Shown: positions 46,101-55,444 of the stretch, piece by piece | How positions within the stretch are numbered: position 1 is the stretch's first letter | Layout: each line of letters begins with the position of its first letter | DNA from: Mesocentrotus franciscanus | Taxonomy: Eukaryota; Echinodermata; Echinoidea; Camarodonta; Strongylocentrotidae | Reading direction: 5' to 3' | DNA length: 64,000 nucleotides | NCBI GenBank assembly: GCA_037976565.1 | Contig: CP137674.1 | Coordinates: 4,085,284 to 4,149,283, forward strand | Program-made: the position numbers and the translations under genes | Notes under the pieces: generated by a model | What the model was told of the DNA's origin: nothing | The model's input: only the letters and a program-made list of their open reading frames with translations | Databases searched by the model: none

Positions 46101-49100
46101 AGGGGGCAGAGCCCCCGGAAGCTCAGGGGTTTTAGGTATTTAATTACGGTCAGATGAGCATCCAGGGGCCCTCCTTAGGGCTTTTGGTGGGGTCCAGGGG
46201 GCAGAGCCCCTGGAAGCTCAGGGGTTTTAGGTATCAAATTACGGTCAGATGAGCATGATCCAGGGGCCCTTCTTAGGGCTTTTGGTGGGGTCCAGGGGGC
46301 AGAGCCCCCAGAAGCTTAGGGGTTTTAGATATTTAATTACGGTCAGATGAGCATCTAGAGGCCCGCCTTAGGGCCCTTGGTGGGGTCCAGGGGGCGGAGC
46401 CCCCATAAGCTCAGGAGTTTTAGGCAGTTAATTACGGTCAGATGAGCATATTTTGATACTTCATTTTGTGACACTGGCAGTTGAGAAAAAATCCGGAAAA
46501 TCATATCATTTTAGCAACATTTGTATATTACTGGTATCGAATAAGAAATTAACCACGTTTGAATTTTAACTGGGGGTAACTTCCCCCATCAGCACGCCAG
46601 TGTTCAGGGGCTCATAACTTTTCACTCCTATAATAAAAAACACACACGCTTTCCATCCTCTCACAATATTTCCACGATATGCGCGAAACGCTATTATAAA
46701 ATCCTCCATTAATTGTTAAATATAGGGGCATGAGGAATGTTTAAGAAGTTTAATTCCTGTCTACTCTCCTTTTCTTTTAATGGAATGTAATTTTTATGTG
46801 ATTCAATTCATTTTTTATTTTACATTTGGTTAAAAAATACAAACCATTTTTACTCCTTTACTGCTTTTTTTTTGGGGGGGGGCGAAAATGCGTTTTGCCC
46901 CCCACTTTTGGGTTGGGGCGACCCCTGCTCCCTTTCCGGCGCCCCTGCATACGAGCACTGGTGTGACGTTTCTCTCTAAAAAAAAAATGACAAATTTCTT
47001 GTTGCTTTCGGACATAATTATTATCACCAAGCGCATGAACGAAACGCACACAAAGAAGCAATAAGAGCCATGACATGTGCATTATTTTTCATCAACTCCT
47101 ACACAACAAATGTTTTGCTTTTCCAATATGCTTTCCATAAATAAACACTTTCAGTCTCTTCGATTTTATGATGAAATTAAGATAAGTTCTATCTCTAAAA
47201 CGTCCCATTTTGTTTCGATGTAGGGTAAATACACTGCAAAAACCAGGGTGTTAAATTTCTAACACCAGTATGGTATTGAATTTTTTTGACACCATTGGTG
47301 TTATTTTTAACACCGGTCAGATTTAAGCATGCATTAATAATTACTGGGTGTTAAGTAACATGGTGTTGTTTCATGCTTGGTGTTGAAAGTATCATCACGT
47401 GATTTCGTTTAAGGCGGTTGATTGGTCGAATAAGTTTTCACAAAGTGTACGCGCGCTTAATGATTACTTTACACGTGTTCACAGAAAAATACATTTATCA
47501 TGATTTGTTAAGCAAATTATGACAATGCACATCAATTTTGTGATTTGTATTTTCCTTTGGCAATTATTGACCAATAGATTATATGTCCGATCTTGTTACA
47601 ATTATATTAACGTTTTAGCAATAGATATATTGATTATATGATTACTAACCAAGAAACAACATGCATGTTTATTATATATATATGTGTACCAGCCTGTACC
47701 ACATACATGTTATTCTTGAATTTACTTCAAATGATCTATGTGATGGAGTTAATGCAATGGAGATTAGAATATACCTATTGGTGGACAGTTGCCAACATCG
47801 ATTATGAATTATCAGTTTACCACTGGTTTCTCTACCCTGGTCGATAATGGTCGATAATAGGGAATATGGAATGTGGGACCATTAGACATACATAGAAAAA
47901 TCTCTAATGGATCAACAAGATATTGGTGTTAATCTACACCAGTTGGAGTTGTCAAATATTAACACCAAAAGTGGAATTGAAATTATCTAATTCCAGAAAA
48001 TGGTGTTAAGTAACACCAGAGGAGTTGCACGATATAGATACCAAGAAAGTGTTAAATTTAACACCCTTGGTGTTAAATTTAACACTCTGGTTTTTGCAGT
48101 GTAGAGTCTGCCTGGCAGATCATATCACGTTTGACATCCAGTGATCCTTTAGTTTCTGTTTTTTGTCGTCTGTTTTATTCAGTTCACGGCGGCTGGAGTG
48201 CATGGAGAGATTCTACCTCCTGCTCCTCTACGTGTGGATATAGTACTCGAAATCAGACCAGGACCTGCGACAACCCTGCCCCCCGCCCGTCTAGTACCAG
48301 GAGTGGAAGAAACTGCATTGGGCCATCATCGAAAATGATCCGGTGCCTGGGCCTAGCCTCGTGTCCCCGTGACGATGGGGTAAGATCGACTTTCGTCCCA
48401 TTCCAAATGGGGGAGGGATTAGAAGGTGGAGGGGGGCAAATAACACAGAATCTATTAAAGTCCAAGTCCACTCCAAAAATAACTTAATTTCAATAAAAGC
48501 AGAAAAATCAGACAAACCAATCAAAATCAGTTTGAGCAAAATCGGATAACTAATAAGAAAGTTATGAATTTTTGAAAAAGTATGTAAAACTATGGAACAA
48601 TGAGAATCACAACACAAATTGCCAAGATGGTTATCAGTTTGTGACGTCATGTCCTCACAACTTATCAATTGCTTTATATAGTTTAATCCCATTAATTTCC
48701 TTTTATCCCCAAAACTTGATTTCCCATGCCTTTGCCCAGGTTATATGATTTGTATCATATTGCGTGCATGACATTTCCCAAAAGCTTTTATGAATTTTGA
48801 AGAATTGATACTTTTTTCTGAATATTGTATTTCATAATTATTGATTTTTATATAAATAGTTTATCAAAATTCAATTCTTCATGATTTAACTGGACAAAAA
48901 TTACTATCCACACAAAAACATATTACTATAACAATCTAACTTGGATGCTGGTGTGAAGAAATAAGATTCTTAGGGTGAAAATAGGAAATTTATATTATCA
49001 ATATAAAGAAAATAATTAGTGGATAGTGAGGACATGACGTCACAGACTCATGAGTGAGTTGCCAATTTGTGTAGTGATTTTCAAAGTTTTTCATGTCATT

Positions 49101-50758
49101 AAAAATTCATAACTTTCTTATTAGTTATCCGATTTTGCTCAAACTTTTTTTGATTGGTTTGTCTGATTTTTCTGCTTCTATTGAAAGTAAGTTATTTTTG
49201 GAGTGGACTTGGCCTTTAAATCAAGTTGCTCCCTTTACTTATTTGAGGCCAAAGTTAAAACGATGTTATTATCAGAATATTCAAGGTAAAATTTCTGTGT
49301 CAACTCTTCAGTCTTTATCATAATGTCATCTCTTTTTTCATTCGAATCATTATCATCATCGTTATCATCATCATCATCATCTTCATCATCATCTTCATCA
49401 TCATCCTCATTTGGATTGTCAATATCACCATCATTAGCATTTGTATTTCAATTACCTATCCGTTCTGCTGTATAAAATAATGTGTTAATCTATTTCATGA
49501 GTTGGGGCTGTTGTATTATCAAGCAATCTGCTTACAATGACAGTCCTTCTTCCGCAGCAAATAATTTCTATTGTTTGAGGAAATTTAGTATTTATGACAG
49601 TTTGTCATTTCGTTTATGATTCATTGTCAGAAATATACTTATTGTACTTTATATTATTATTTTATCGAAAATCTTTGTACTTACTTGAATGCAGAAGAAA
49701 ATCAAATCAAATCAAATAAAATAAAATACACATTTTGAAATTACTGATTATCCCCTATGGCAATATCACTAAGAAACAGGCGTCTCTTGCCCGAATATTA
49801 CCTGTAAGTTCCTCGGCAAAAAGGTCGGAAACTCATATTTGATCGATGATATGTTATTCTATTTTGATTCATTTTGTTATCACTAATGTAATCCCCGTTT
49901 CTACTCCTCGTTTTTAATTTATTCCATTTGTTATGATTTCATGATATGAGTGCATGTGCAATGAGATCCTGCAAAGTCCATTGGTACAGTCAAAGGTGAA
50001 TTTTCTTAAACAAGGACGGATTTTTTTAAGGGGATAGTTGTATGTATAGGTAATAAGGGTTGCTGTACATTTCATAGCTAAATTTTGTGGGGAAATAATC
50101 GCTCAAACTTGTAGTCCCTAAACAATGTATTACACTCTATTCCATAATATGCCAACATGGGTTGCGCTATCAGATATTTTTATTTTAACTATTGTCATTA
50201 GTTTGTTAATAATTTGCAATTCCAATTCAATCCGAGTCAGCTTCTTTCAAAATGCGATTCCTATACCACATTCCAATATCGGCTTTAATTTAAATCGGTA
50301 TCGTGTTCTCTGCGGACTTGCATTTCCCCACCCCTAATTTGACAATCACTATTCGAATTCAATTTTTAAAAATACTTTTCCCTCCTGCTGCTCAATCGAA
50401 CCAGGATTCGTCCTCGTCTTCGTCAAGTGACGTCCCAACCACCCCAACCACCCCAGAGGTGATCCCAGAAGACAGCGACTATTCCGTCAGCTCAGTAGAT
50501 GGTCCTGATCCTGGCTCAGTCGTGATAGCCGATCCTATTTGGAATAGTGAAGATTATAGTTTTGGGGACTATGAAGTGACGACTACCACAGAGAATGAGC
50601 AGTCAAGTAGCTCTTTTGTTTCAGAGGAAGATCCAGAGAATGAGCAATCAGGCGCTGTTGCTGCACAGGTAGATGGTCATACAACCCCAGGTAACCCTGG
50701 CATCGGAGGAGAGGAATGCGTTCCCGCGTCTGGTTCAAGCGCGTCATCTTTCTGTTAG
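36759..50758 (+). CDS. Secreted protein with four thrombospondin type-1 repeats
   Basis: Six exons join in frame to about 378 residues: a signal peptide ([20 protein letters not shown] then CATSLAS), four TSP1 repeats each on its own exon, and a Ser/Thr/Pro/Asp/Glu-rich tail ending SSASSFC. TSP1 domains are disulphide-bonded extracellular modules that bind matrix or other proteins. The first three introns after the leader are phase 1, the classic TSR shuffling phase. No membrane segment or GPI signal is visible, so secretion is likely. The specific family is not recognised. The first exon is duplicated (36759 or 40230) and either can splice to 41886. AATAAA lies at 51031. Confidence 0.8.
37129..37404. 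mobile_element. Foldback element with GGGGTGTTTCACAAAG ends, copy 2
   Basis: 276 bp with near-perfect arms beginning GGGGTGTTTCACAAAGACTA. Flanked by CTG (37126-37128 and 37405-37407); copy B has one CTG and no element at 40798-40800, so this is a real insertion with a 3-bp target duplication. Related to 1193-1481. Confidence 0.9.
38577..38703. repeat. (TTC)n microsatellite in copy B
   Basis: About 125 bases of TTC with few interruptions. The homologous place in copy A (34154-34180) has only about four TTC units. Confidence 0.95.
38790..38960 (+). repeat. tRNA-derived SINE, intact relative to copy A
   Basis: Reads GGCGCGATGGCTCAGTGGTA (A-box-like) then CCGGGTTCGGAAC (B-box-like) and a body with GCTGTCGGTTCTCTGGTTGC. 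Shows the uninterrupted state of the 34246-35480 SINE. Confidence 0.75.
40046..40116. repeat. (GT)n(GA)n microsatellite in copy B
   Basis: A compound GT then GA tract. The copy A homologue at 36604-36632 is a shorter pure GA run. Confidence 0.95.
40230..40311 (+). CDS. Signal-peptide exon, copy B
   Basis: Same length, frame and donor as copy A. Two residue changes: F12 to L and A26 to I ([18 protein letters not shown]). No stop or frameshift. It lies nearer to the first TSR exon, so it may be the main or an alternative first exon. Confidence 0.75.
40612..40665 (+). repeat. SINE tail fragment
   Basis: GCGCATAGGGACTTAAATTT then GATATGCGCTATATAAGAAT and an ATT run. It is part of an insertion (40460-40664) absent from copy A. 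Confidence 0.55.
41536..41752 (-). repeat. tRNA-derived SINE
   Basis: The minus-strand head contains TTGACTCTCAATCCAAGGGT and the B box GGGTTCAAATTCC. The body has the family blocks GGTACTAA and CATTAATCCACA. In the intron before the first TSR exon. Confidence 0.7.
41886..42035 (+). CDS. TSP1 repeat 1 exon
   Basis: Acceptor CACCGGCAG, donor GTACGT, phase 1 at both ends. Reads (G)[39 protein letters not shown] and [10 protein letters not shown]. Six cysteines; WSNW (C-mannosylation type) and CTQTCGYG (O-fucosylation type) are intact. Confidence 0.88.
43812..43988 (+). CDS. TSP1 repeat 2 exon
   Basis: Acceptor GTGAGCAG, donor GTAAAT, phase 1 at both ends. Reads [40 protein letters not shown] and [19 protein letters not shown] canonical TSR with a WxxWxxW stack and CSKTCGTG. 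Confidence 0.92.
43989..44230. repeat. (AAT)n-rich microsatellite after TSR2
   Basis: Starts at the donor of the TSR2 exon: AAT, GAT and AAC triplets over about 235 bases. Frames running through it are spurious. Confidence 0.9.
44553..44729 (+). CDS. TSP1 repeat 3 exon
   Basis: Acceptor GCTTGTAG, donor GTACGG, phase 1 at both ends, same length (177 bases) as the TSR2 exon. Reads [40 protein letters not shown] and [19 protein letters not shown]. The usual CSxTCG is replaced by CNAVWC, so the O-fucose site is lost. Confidence 0.9.
44747..45283 (+). mobile_element. Degenerate MITE
   Basis: Left end TTAAAGGGGACTCCAATCTT; the interior matches the 28321/30423 family (GGATGTAGTGCCGGACA, GACTACGTCACAATCCATTG). 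The right end is eroded. Confidence 0.65.
45811..46947. mobile_element. hAT-like element 3 (outer)
   Basis: Exact 8-bp target duplication CATACGAG (45803-45810 and 46948-46955). Inverted ends CAGGCGCGCCGGAAG and CTTTCCGGCGCCCCTG. 1137 bp, no transposase. Hosts a nested element at 45875-46602. Confidence 0.9.
45875..46602. mobile_element. Nested element inside hAT-like element 3
   Basis: Exact 8-bp duplication TTCAGGGG (45867-45874 and 46603-46610). Ends CAGTGGCCTAATAAGCAA and CACGCCAGTG. The interior is about six tandem units of roughly 100 bp, each with TTTAATTACGGTCAGATGAG and GGGTCCAGGGGGCAGAGCCC. Confidence 0.9.
47232..48101. mobile_element. TA-flanked inverted-repeat element
   Basis: Ends CACTGCAAAAACCAGGGTGT and, inverted, CACTGCAAAAACCAGAGTGT, followed on both sides by GTTAAATTT-type repeats of TAACACC. 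TA dinucleotides flank both ends, as for Tc1/mariner-type insertion. 870 bp, no transposase. The right end lies 81 bases before the TSR4 exon. Confidence 0.75.
48183..48379 (+). CDS. TSP1 repeat 4 exon
   Basis: Acceptor TTTATTCAG, donor GTAAGA. Reads [60 protein letters not shown] and CPRDDG. TSR cysteines are present; CSSTCGYS lacks the final Gly of the O-fucosylation consensus. Leaves in phase 0, unlike the other TSR exons, which fits the in-frame tail exon. Confidence 0.88.
48454..49219. mobile_element. Long-armed foldback MITE
   Basis: Arms of well over 100 bp begin TTAAAGTCCAAGTCCACTCC on the left and mirror it on the right (GGAGTGGACTTGGCCTTTAA). Inner arms share GAGGACATGACGTCACA. Non-coding, in the intron after TSR4. 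Confidence 0.85.
49220..50404. other. Last intron of the TSR gene
   Basis: Contains an ATC-rich microsatellite at about 49350-49440. No other exon recognised. Confidence 0.5.
50405..50758 (+). CDS. C-terminal Ser/Thr/acidic tail exon of the TSR protein
   Basis: Acceptor AATCGAACCAG, phase 0, reading [20 protein letters not shown] then acidic Ser/Thr-rich sequence including [14 protein letters not shown] and [20 protein letters not shown], ending [15 protein letters not shown] and stop. The TTPTTP stretch resembles O-glycosylated linkers. Linkage to the TSR exons rests on frame and splice-site fit, not homology. Confidence 0.7.
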   Translation, partial: DSSSSSSSDVPTTPTTPEVIPEDSDYSVSSVDGPDPGSVVIADPIWNSEDYSFGDYEVTTTTENEQSSSSFVSEEDPENEQSGAVAAQVDGHTTPGNPGIGGEECVPASGSSASSFC

Positions 50759-51030
50759 TAAAACAATAGCCGAACCCGAGTTAAGGCTTGTTCAGATGAC
50801 ACGGCAAAACCGCGGCGTTTTTTTATAGTTTAAATGATGACGTAAAGTGTAAAGTGTAATACGCTCCACATTTCTAAATCTTACAGAGCTCATTGAATAC
50901 GCGCAAGTCCTTTGTTGCGCGCAGTTGCCGTTTATTGTACACGTAAACAAAAACCGCGACGGCTTTTTGCGTTGGTTTACCGCGTCATATCTAAGCAAGC
51001 CTTTTGGTTGTTCGGTTTTAGTTGTAACTT

Positions 51031-51036
51031 AATAAA
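51031..51036 (+). terminator. Polyadenylation signal AATAAA
   Basis: AATAAA 273 bases after the stop codon of the TSR gene; the nearest canonical signal in the 3' flank. Confidence 0.55.
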
Positions 51037-53296
51037 ATGCACCAATTTTATCTCTCTTTTCATCTAACGAAGAATATTGCAAATCGAAAACATCGATCGA
51101 AAAAAGAACTCGAGTCAATTTCAAAAGTCTGGTCCATCTACTATTTGAATTTGCTATAACATTCCAATGACGTATTACCTTATTCGAACATGATTTGAAG
51201 GGGATGTAAAATAGGCAATTGAAATTGCCCTTGACTTGATTTCTGAAAAGTCTTTGCGATCTTATTATTTATACATGAAAAATCGTTTTCGTTATGAAAA
51301 TCACTATCATCAAATTGGAACCTATTGAAGTCCGAGTTTTCAGTGAAAATAATTAATTCTACATAAATTGTGTACGACAGATGAATGCTATAAGGTGAGA
51401 AATCGCTCCAGAAGACGGGCAAGAAAAAGACAGAGTATGGTAGATAGTGGAGTATGGTAGTATAGTGGAGGGATCTGGGAGAGTGTGTATAGGGGTTAAA
51501 GTAGAGAAGTGTTTGATTTTTATCATTGTAATTCATTCATAAACCATAATATCATGACAATGATAGAACAGGGGTGGATACAAAGTATCACCCCCCCCCC
51601 CATTCGACGGGGTTGTAATCAGAAATTTTGGTGGGGAAGATTCGATAACCTAAACCTAGCCAACTTGCCATTTTAACCCTGTGTTACCATGGTTACAATT
51701 TTGTATTCGGAGAGCTTTAGGTTTAGTTGAACACTGGGTTAGCCTGAATTTATTTTCATCCTGCAATCGGGTTGTTTTTGTTTTGTTTTGTTTTATTGTT
51801 GTTTTCTTTTTCTTTTTGTTCTTGTTCCTTATTTCATGTTTTTGTTGTTGTTGTTTGTTCTGTTAATTTCTTGTCTCTGTTTGTTTTGTCTGTACTGTAT
51901 AAAACCTATAAATATGGGAGCTCCTCCAAATTCTTGATGATGACACGATTAAAATGAATTGAGAATACCAACAGTGATTAAGAATGCGGTTGTGTGATGT
52001 ACTTAAATGTTGTATCTCCATCAAGTTGACGTTCTAATAATGATGAAAATTCTTCTAATGCTGAGAGAGAGAGAGAGAGAGAGGTGGTGTGGGAGAGAGA
52101 GCGGAGAAGAGAGATAGAGAGAGAGAGATAACGGGAGAGAGAGAGCGAGAGAGAGAGATAGAGGGGGACAGAGAGAGATAGAGGGAGAGAGAGAGGGGGG
52201 TGGGGAGAGAGATAGACAGAGAGAGAGAAGGGGGTGGGGGGAAAGGGGGGGATAGATAAGAAGAGGGAAAATAAAAAGAGGAGTAGATGGGATGAGTCTG
52301 AGGAATGGGAAGAGATTGGGAGAGAGAGAAAGAGAGGGAGAGAGAGAGAGAGAGAGGGGTGGACAGATAATATAAGAGATTGATAAATTTATATAGGGAG
52401 AAGGGTGTGGAATGTGGAAGAGATTTGTGAGGTACAGATACACTGACATTTAGCAAGAACAAAATTGGAAGAGCGAGCTAAAGAGAATGATAGAGACAAA
52501 TTGATAGTGGAAGTAACACGATATTGAAGGAGAGACGGAGGCGCATGAAAAAGAGAGGGAGTAGCTTGGTGAAGAGGGAGACACAGAGATGGTATAGTGG
52601 GTAGTAGGGGAGCTTTAAGAAGTATTCTATTTCGATTTTATTACCGGTTTTATTCAAACAGGGTTACCTCTTCAGTTGAGAAAAAACTGCTGTCGTTGTG
52701 GGTCCTGAATAAAAACAAGACAAACAATTATAAACAAAAGTAACACTAAAAATATACATGTACATATAGACATTCGTAAATGTAGAACTTACAGCAGAAT
52801 GAAATATATTTACTACAAAGTAAAGTACACATATACATCGATATTCAAGAAATTTAGATTAAAATAACTTATACTTAAGATGGGGAGAGATACTGACAGC
52901 TGGAGGAATAGAGGGTGAGATATTTAAGAAGACAATAAGGAAAAGAAAGGGGGGGGGGAAAGGGTGATAGAAAGGAAGGCGAATGGGAGAGGATGTATAA
53001 TAGGTAAAAAGTGAGAGAAAAACGAAGGAAAGTGATTGATGGGTAGAGGACAAATTATAAGGCAGGATGAGAACAATTCAAGAAAAGGAGCCTTTGGAAG
53101 AATTTGGAAGAAGAAAATATCTTATTAACAACAAAGTGAGTGTAAAAACAACATGAAACAATAATACAGTAAGATAAAAACTATAAAAAACAATGATGAA
53201 ATATTACATCAGAATATTTCGGGAATAAATAGCAACTTATTATATGCGGTATATGTGATGCGGTCTGATTAAAGACTAACTCGAAGTCAGGCTTTA
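51037..53296. other. Intergenic with GA-rich tract
   Basis: A large GA/GGGA microsatellite field at 52062-52350 and a weaker purine field to 53110. No gene recognised; long open frames here are GA artefacts. Confidence 0.55.
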
Positions 53297-55441
53297 TGCT
53301 AGGAGTCCACTGGGCCAGCGCCAGTTGGTGCCAGTTTGCGCCAATGCAATTTACTGTGGCGCCTAGTGTCGCCAAGAAGGTGCCTAGTGGCGTGTAGTGG
53401 CTCAAACTGCCTCCCAACTGGCTCGTGGTGGCCCGTAACGGCACCAAATTTGAATGTGGCGGCAAGAAATTTCGTCGCGCCACTTGCATCGAGCATCAGC
53501 GCCAAGTGTCCGGCAAGTGGCACCAAATGGCGCGAACATATCGCCCTTTGGCGCAAACAATCCGCCTATTGGAATCCACTGGAATGTAATGGCGCGCGCC
53601 AAGTTTCCCCTGATGGGCCTGTTCAAATCCTCAGTGATGGCGGCAGTTCTCCAAGCTCCAGGGATGAGGTTGTGCTGGGCATCCTCCTGGTCCAACATGC
53701 GGACGTCCAGTGCCTGATAGCGCTTCCTGATGAGGTTGTGCAGCATGACGGCAGCTTCAACGAGCAGGCGGACTGTGTCTGGTTCCTGTCTCATCTGGCC
53801 AAGGAAGCACTGGAACCGCAGAGCCAGAATACCAAAGGGATTTTCAACCACACGCCTTGCCCTGGAGAGCCTGTAGTTGAAGATCTTCTGCTGTTGGTCC
53901 ATGTTACGACGTCCATAGGGCTTCATCATGTACGTCCTCATGGCGAAGGCATCGTCTCCCACGAAGAAGTACGGCATAGGGTGCTCTACATCATCATGGG
54001 GAAGAGGAGCTGGATCTGGGATGCCTAAAGTGCCAGCTTCAATGCACTCCTTCAGTTCACTGTTGTTGTAGATCTGGGCATCAGACTGATGGCCAACCCC
54101 ACCCACATCGATCCACAGGAACTGGTACTTTGAATCTACCAGAGCCATCAGGACAACCGAGAAGAACTGCTTGTAGTTGAAGTAAAGGCTGCCTGATTTG
54201 TTGGGCTTCTGGAGACGGATGTGCTTTCCATCATAGGCTCCCAGACAGTGAGGAAGATTCCATCTGGCTTCAAAATCACCTGCAACCTCAAGCCAGCCTT
54301 CATTGGTTGTGGGGAGGGAGATGACTTCTGCAGCATACTCATCCACTATCGCTCTTGCTACATCAGGGACAAACTTCTGGATGGTTTCCTTGCTCACTCG
54401 GAAGTTGTAAGACAGCTCGGCATAGGTGGCCCCAGTGGCGAGATGGCGCAGGAAGACGGACAACTTGAGACCAGGGGGAATGGCCTTCCTGAAGTGGGTG
54501 TCCTTCTTCTGCAAGTGGGGTGTAAGCCTGACCAACAGGTCATCAAACATCTCTGGGGACACCCTGGTGTAGTTCTTGAACTTCCTCCTGTCATTCTCCC
54601 TCAGCTCTTCCATCAAAGTGTGGTACTGTCCATGTTCGGCCCTCAACTGTGGGTGGAGCATGGGTCTAAACCACCAGTTGTGCTTCCTTTTCTTCTTAGG
54701 AGGCTCTTCTTCTTCAGGATTGGCCAGCATAAGTTGATAGGCAGTGGCCACCTCAGCATCTCTCATCATCTTCTGATGGAGCAGCATCATCACTCCAACA
54801 TTATCAAAAGCCTCAGACATATCAAAATTGTAAATATAAGTAGAGATGTTGTTCATACAGCAGCTGAGGAGGGTCTGAACCAGTGTGTGTGTGTGTATTG
54901 GGTTTTTACAGACGTGTATCAATCAGATATGATTATTTACGTCTGGGGACCGACCTTTAACGTCACCATCCGAAAGACGTGACTCAGTTTCGAACCTGCG
55001 TCCTCGGCTGAATCAGTTTGTAACTTCCACTGTTAGCTGGATTACAGGCGCACGCCACAACGCCAGGTAGCCGATGGCCGGTATTTATATAGTCGGCAAG
55101 TAGCGCCAAGCGGCGGCAAGTTCAAACTAATTTGGCGACCTTTGGCACAAACTAATCACCAAGTGGCGCAAAGTAGCCGTCTATTGGCGCGAATGGCGCC
55201 AACAGGGTGAATTTTGGAATCAAATGGCCGTGTAATGGCGCGAACTGGCGCAAACTGGCGCAACATTTTGGAGCAAGCCGGGTGGCATTTGGCGCACGCC
55301 ATATGGCACCCAGTTTATTCCACTTGGCGACACATGCCGAGCGGACATTAATTCGGCGCCACAGCGAGCCACTACGCGCCAATCACATAATCTTTGGCGC
55401 GAACTGGCACCAACTGGCGCTGGCCCAGTGGACTCCTAGCA
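53297..55441 (-). mobile_element. PIF/Harbinger DNA transposon
   Basis: 2145 bp flanked by TTA on both sides (53294-53296 and 55442-55444), the expected 3-bp target site. The inverted ends start TGCTAGGAGTCCACTGGGCC and are identical for 40 bases. Both ends carry subterminal arrays of short units such as GGCGCAAACTGGCGC. It encodes one transposase (53402-54922). The perfect ends and open frame indicate recent activity. Confidence 0.93.
53402..54922 (-). CDS. PIF/Harbinger transposase (HARBI1-like, DDE)
   Basis: An open frame of 506 residues with no interruption. Features: a basic patch PPKKKRKHNWWFRP (about 74-87), an N-terminal helix-turn-helix-like region with GATYAELSYNFRVSKETI (164-181), and the DDE nuclease fold with D231 in CLGAYDGKHI, D281 in GVGHQSDAQIYNNSEL and E360 in RRVVENPFGIL; VGDDAFAMR (321-329) and AAVMLHNLIRK (390-400) are also family hallmarks. 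Residues beyond about 437 translate the subterminal repeats and are probably not part of the ancestral domain. M35 (base 54820, MSEAFDN) is a plausible alternative start. The usual partner Myb/SANT-like ORF is not seen in the element. Confidence 0.92.
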   Translation of the reverse strand: MIHVCKNPIHTHTLVQTLLSCCMNNISTYIYNFDMSEAFDNVGVMMLLHQKMMRDAEVATAYQLMLANPEEEEPPKKKRKHNWWFRPMLHPQLRAEHGQYHTLMEELRENDRRKFKNYTRVSPEMFDDLLVRLTPHLQKKDTHFRKAIPPGLKLSVFLRHLATGATYAELSYNFRVSKETIQKFVPDVARAIVDEYAAEVISLPTTNEGWLEVAGDFEARWNLPHCLGAYDGKHIRLQKPNKSGSLYFNYKQFFSVVLMALVDSKYQFLWIDVGGVGHQSDAQIYNNSELKECIEAGTLGIPDPAPLPHDDVEHPMPYFFVGDDAFAMRTYMMKPYGRRNMDQQQKIFNYRLSRARRVVENPFGILALRFQCFLGQMRQEPDTVRLLVEAAVMLHNLIRKRYQALDVRMLDQEDAQHNLIPGAWRTAAITEDLNRPIRGNLARAITFQWIPIGGLFAPKGDMFAPFGATCRTLGADARCKWRDEISCRHIQIWCRYGPPRASWEAV

Positions 55442-55444
55442 TTA

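Noticed and set aside
53336..54028. 230-residue plus-strand open frame
   Set aside because: Also antisense to the transposase and to the terminal repeats.
54221..54982. 253-residue plus-strand open frame
   Set aside because: Antisense shadow of the Harbinger transposase, whose minus-strand frame has the DDE motifs.
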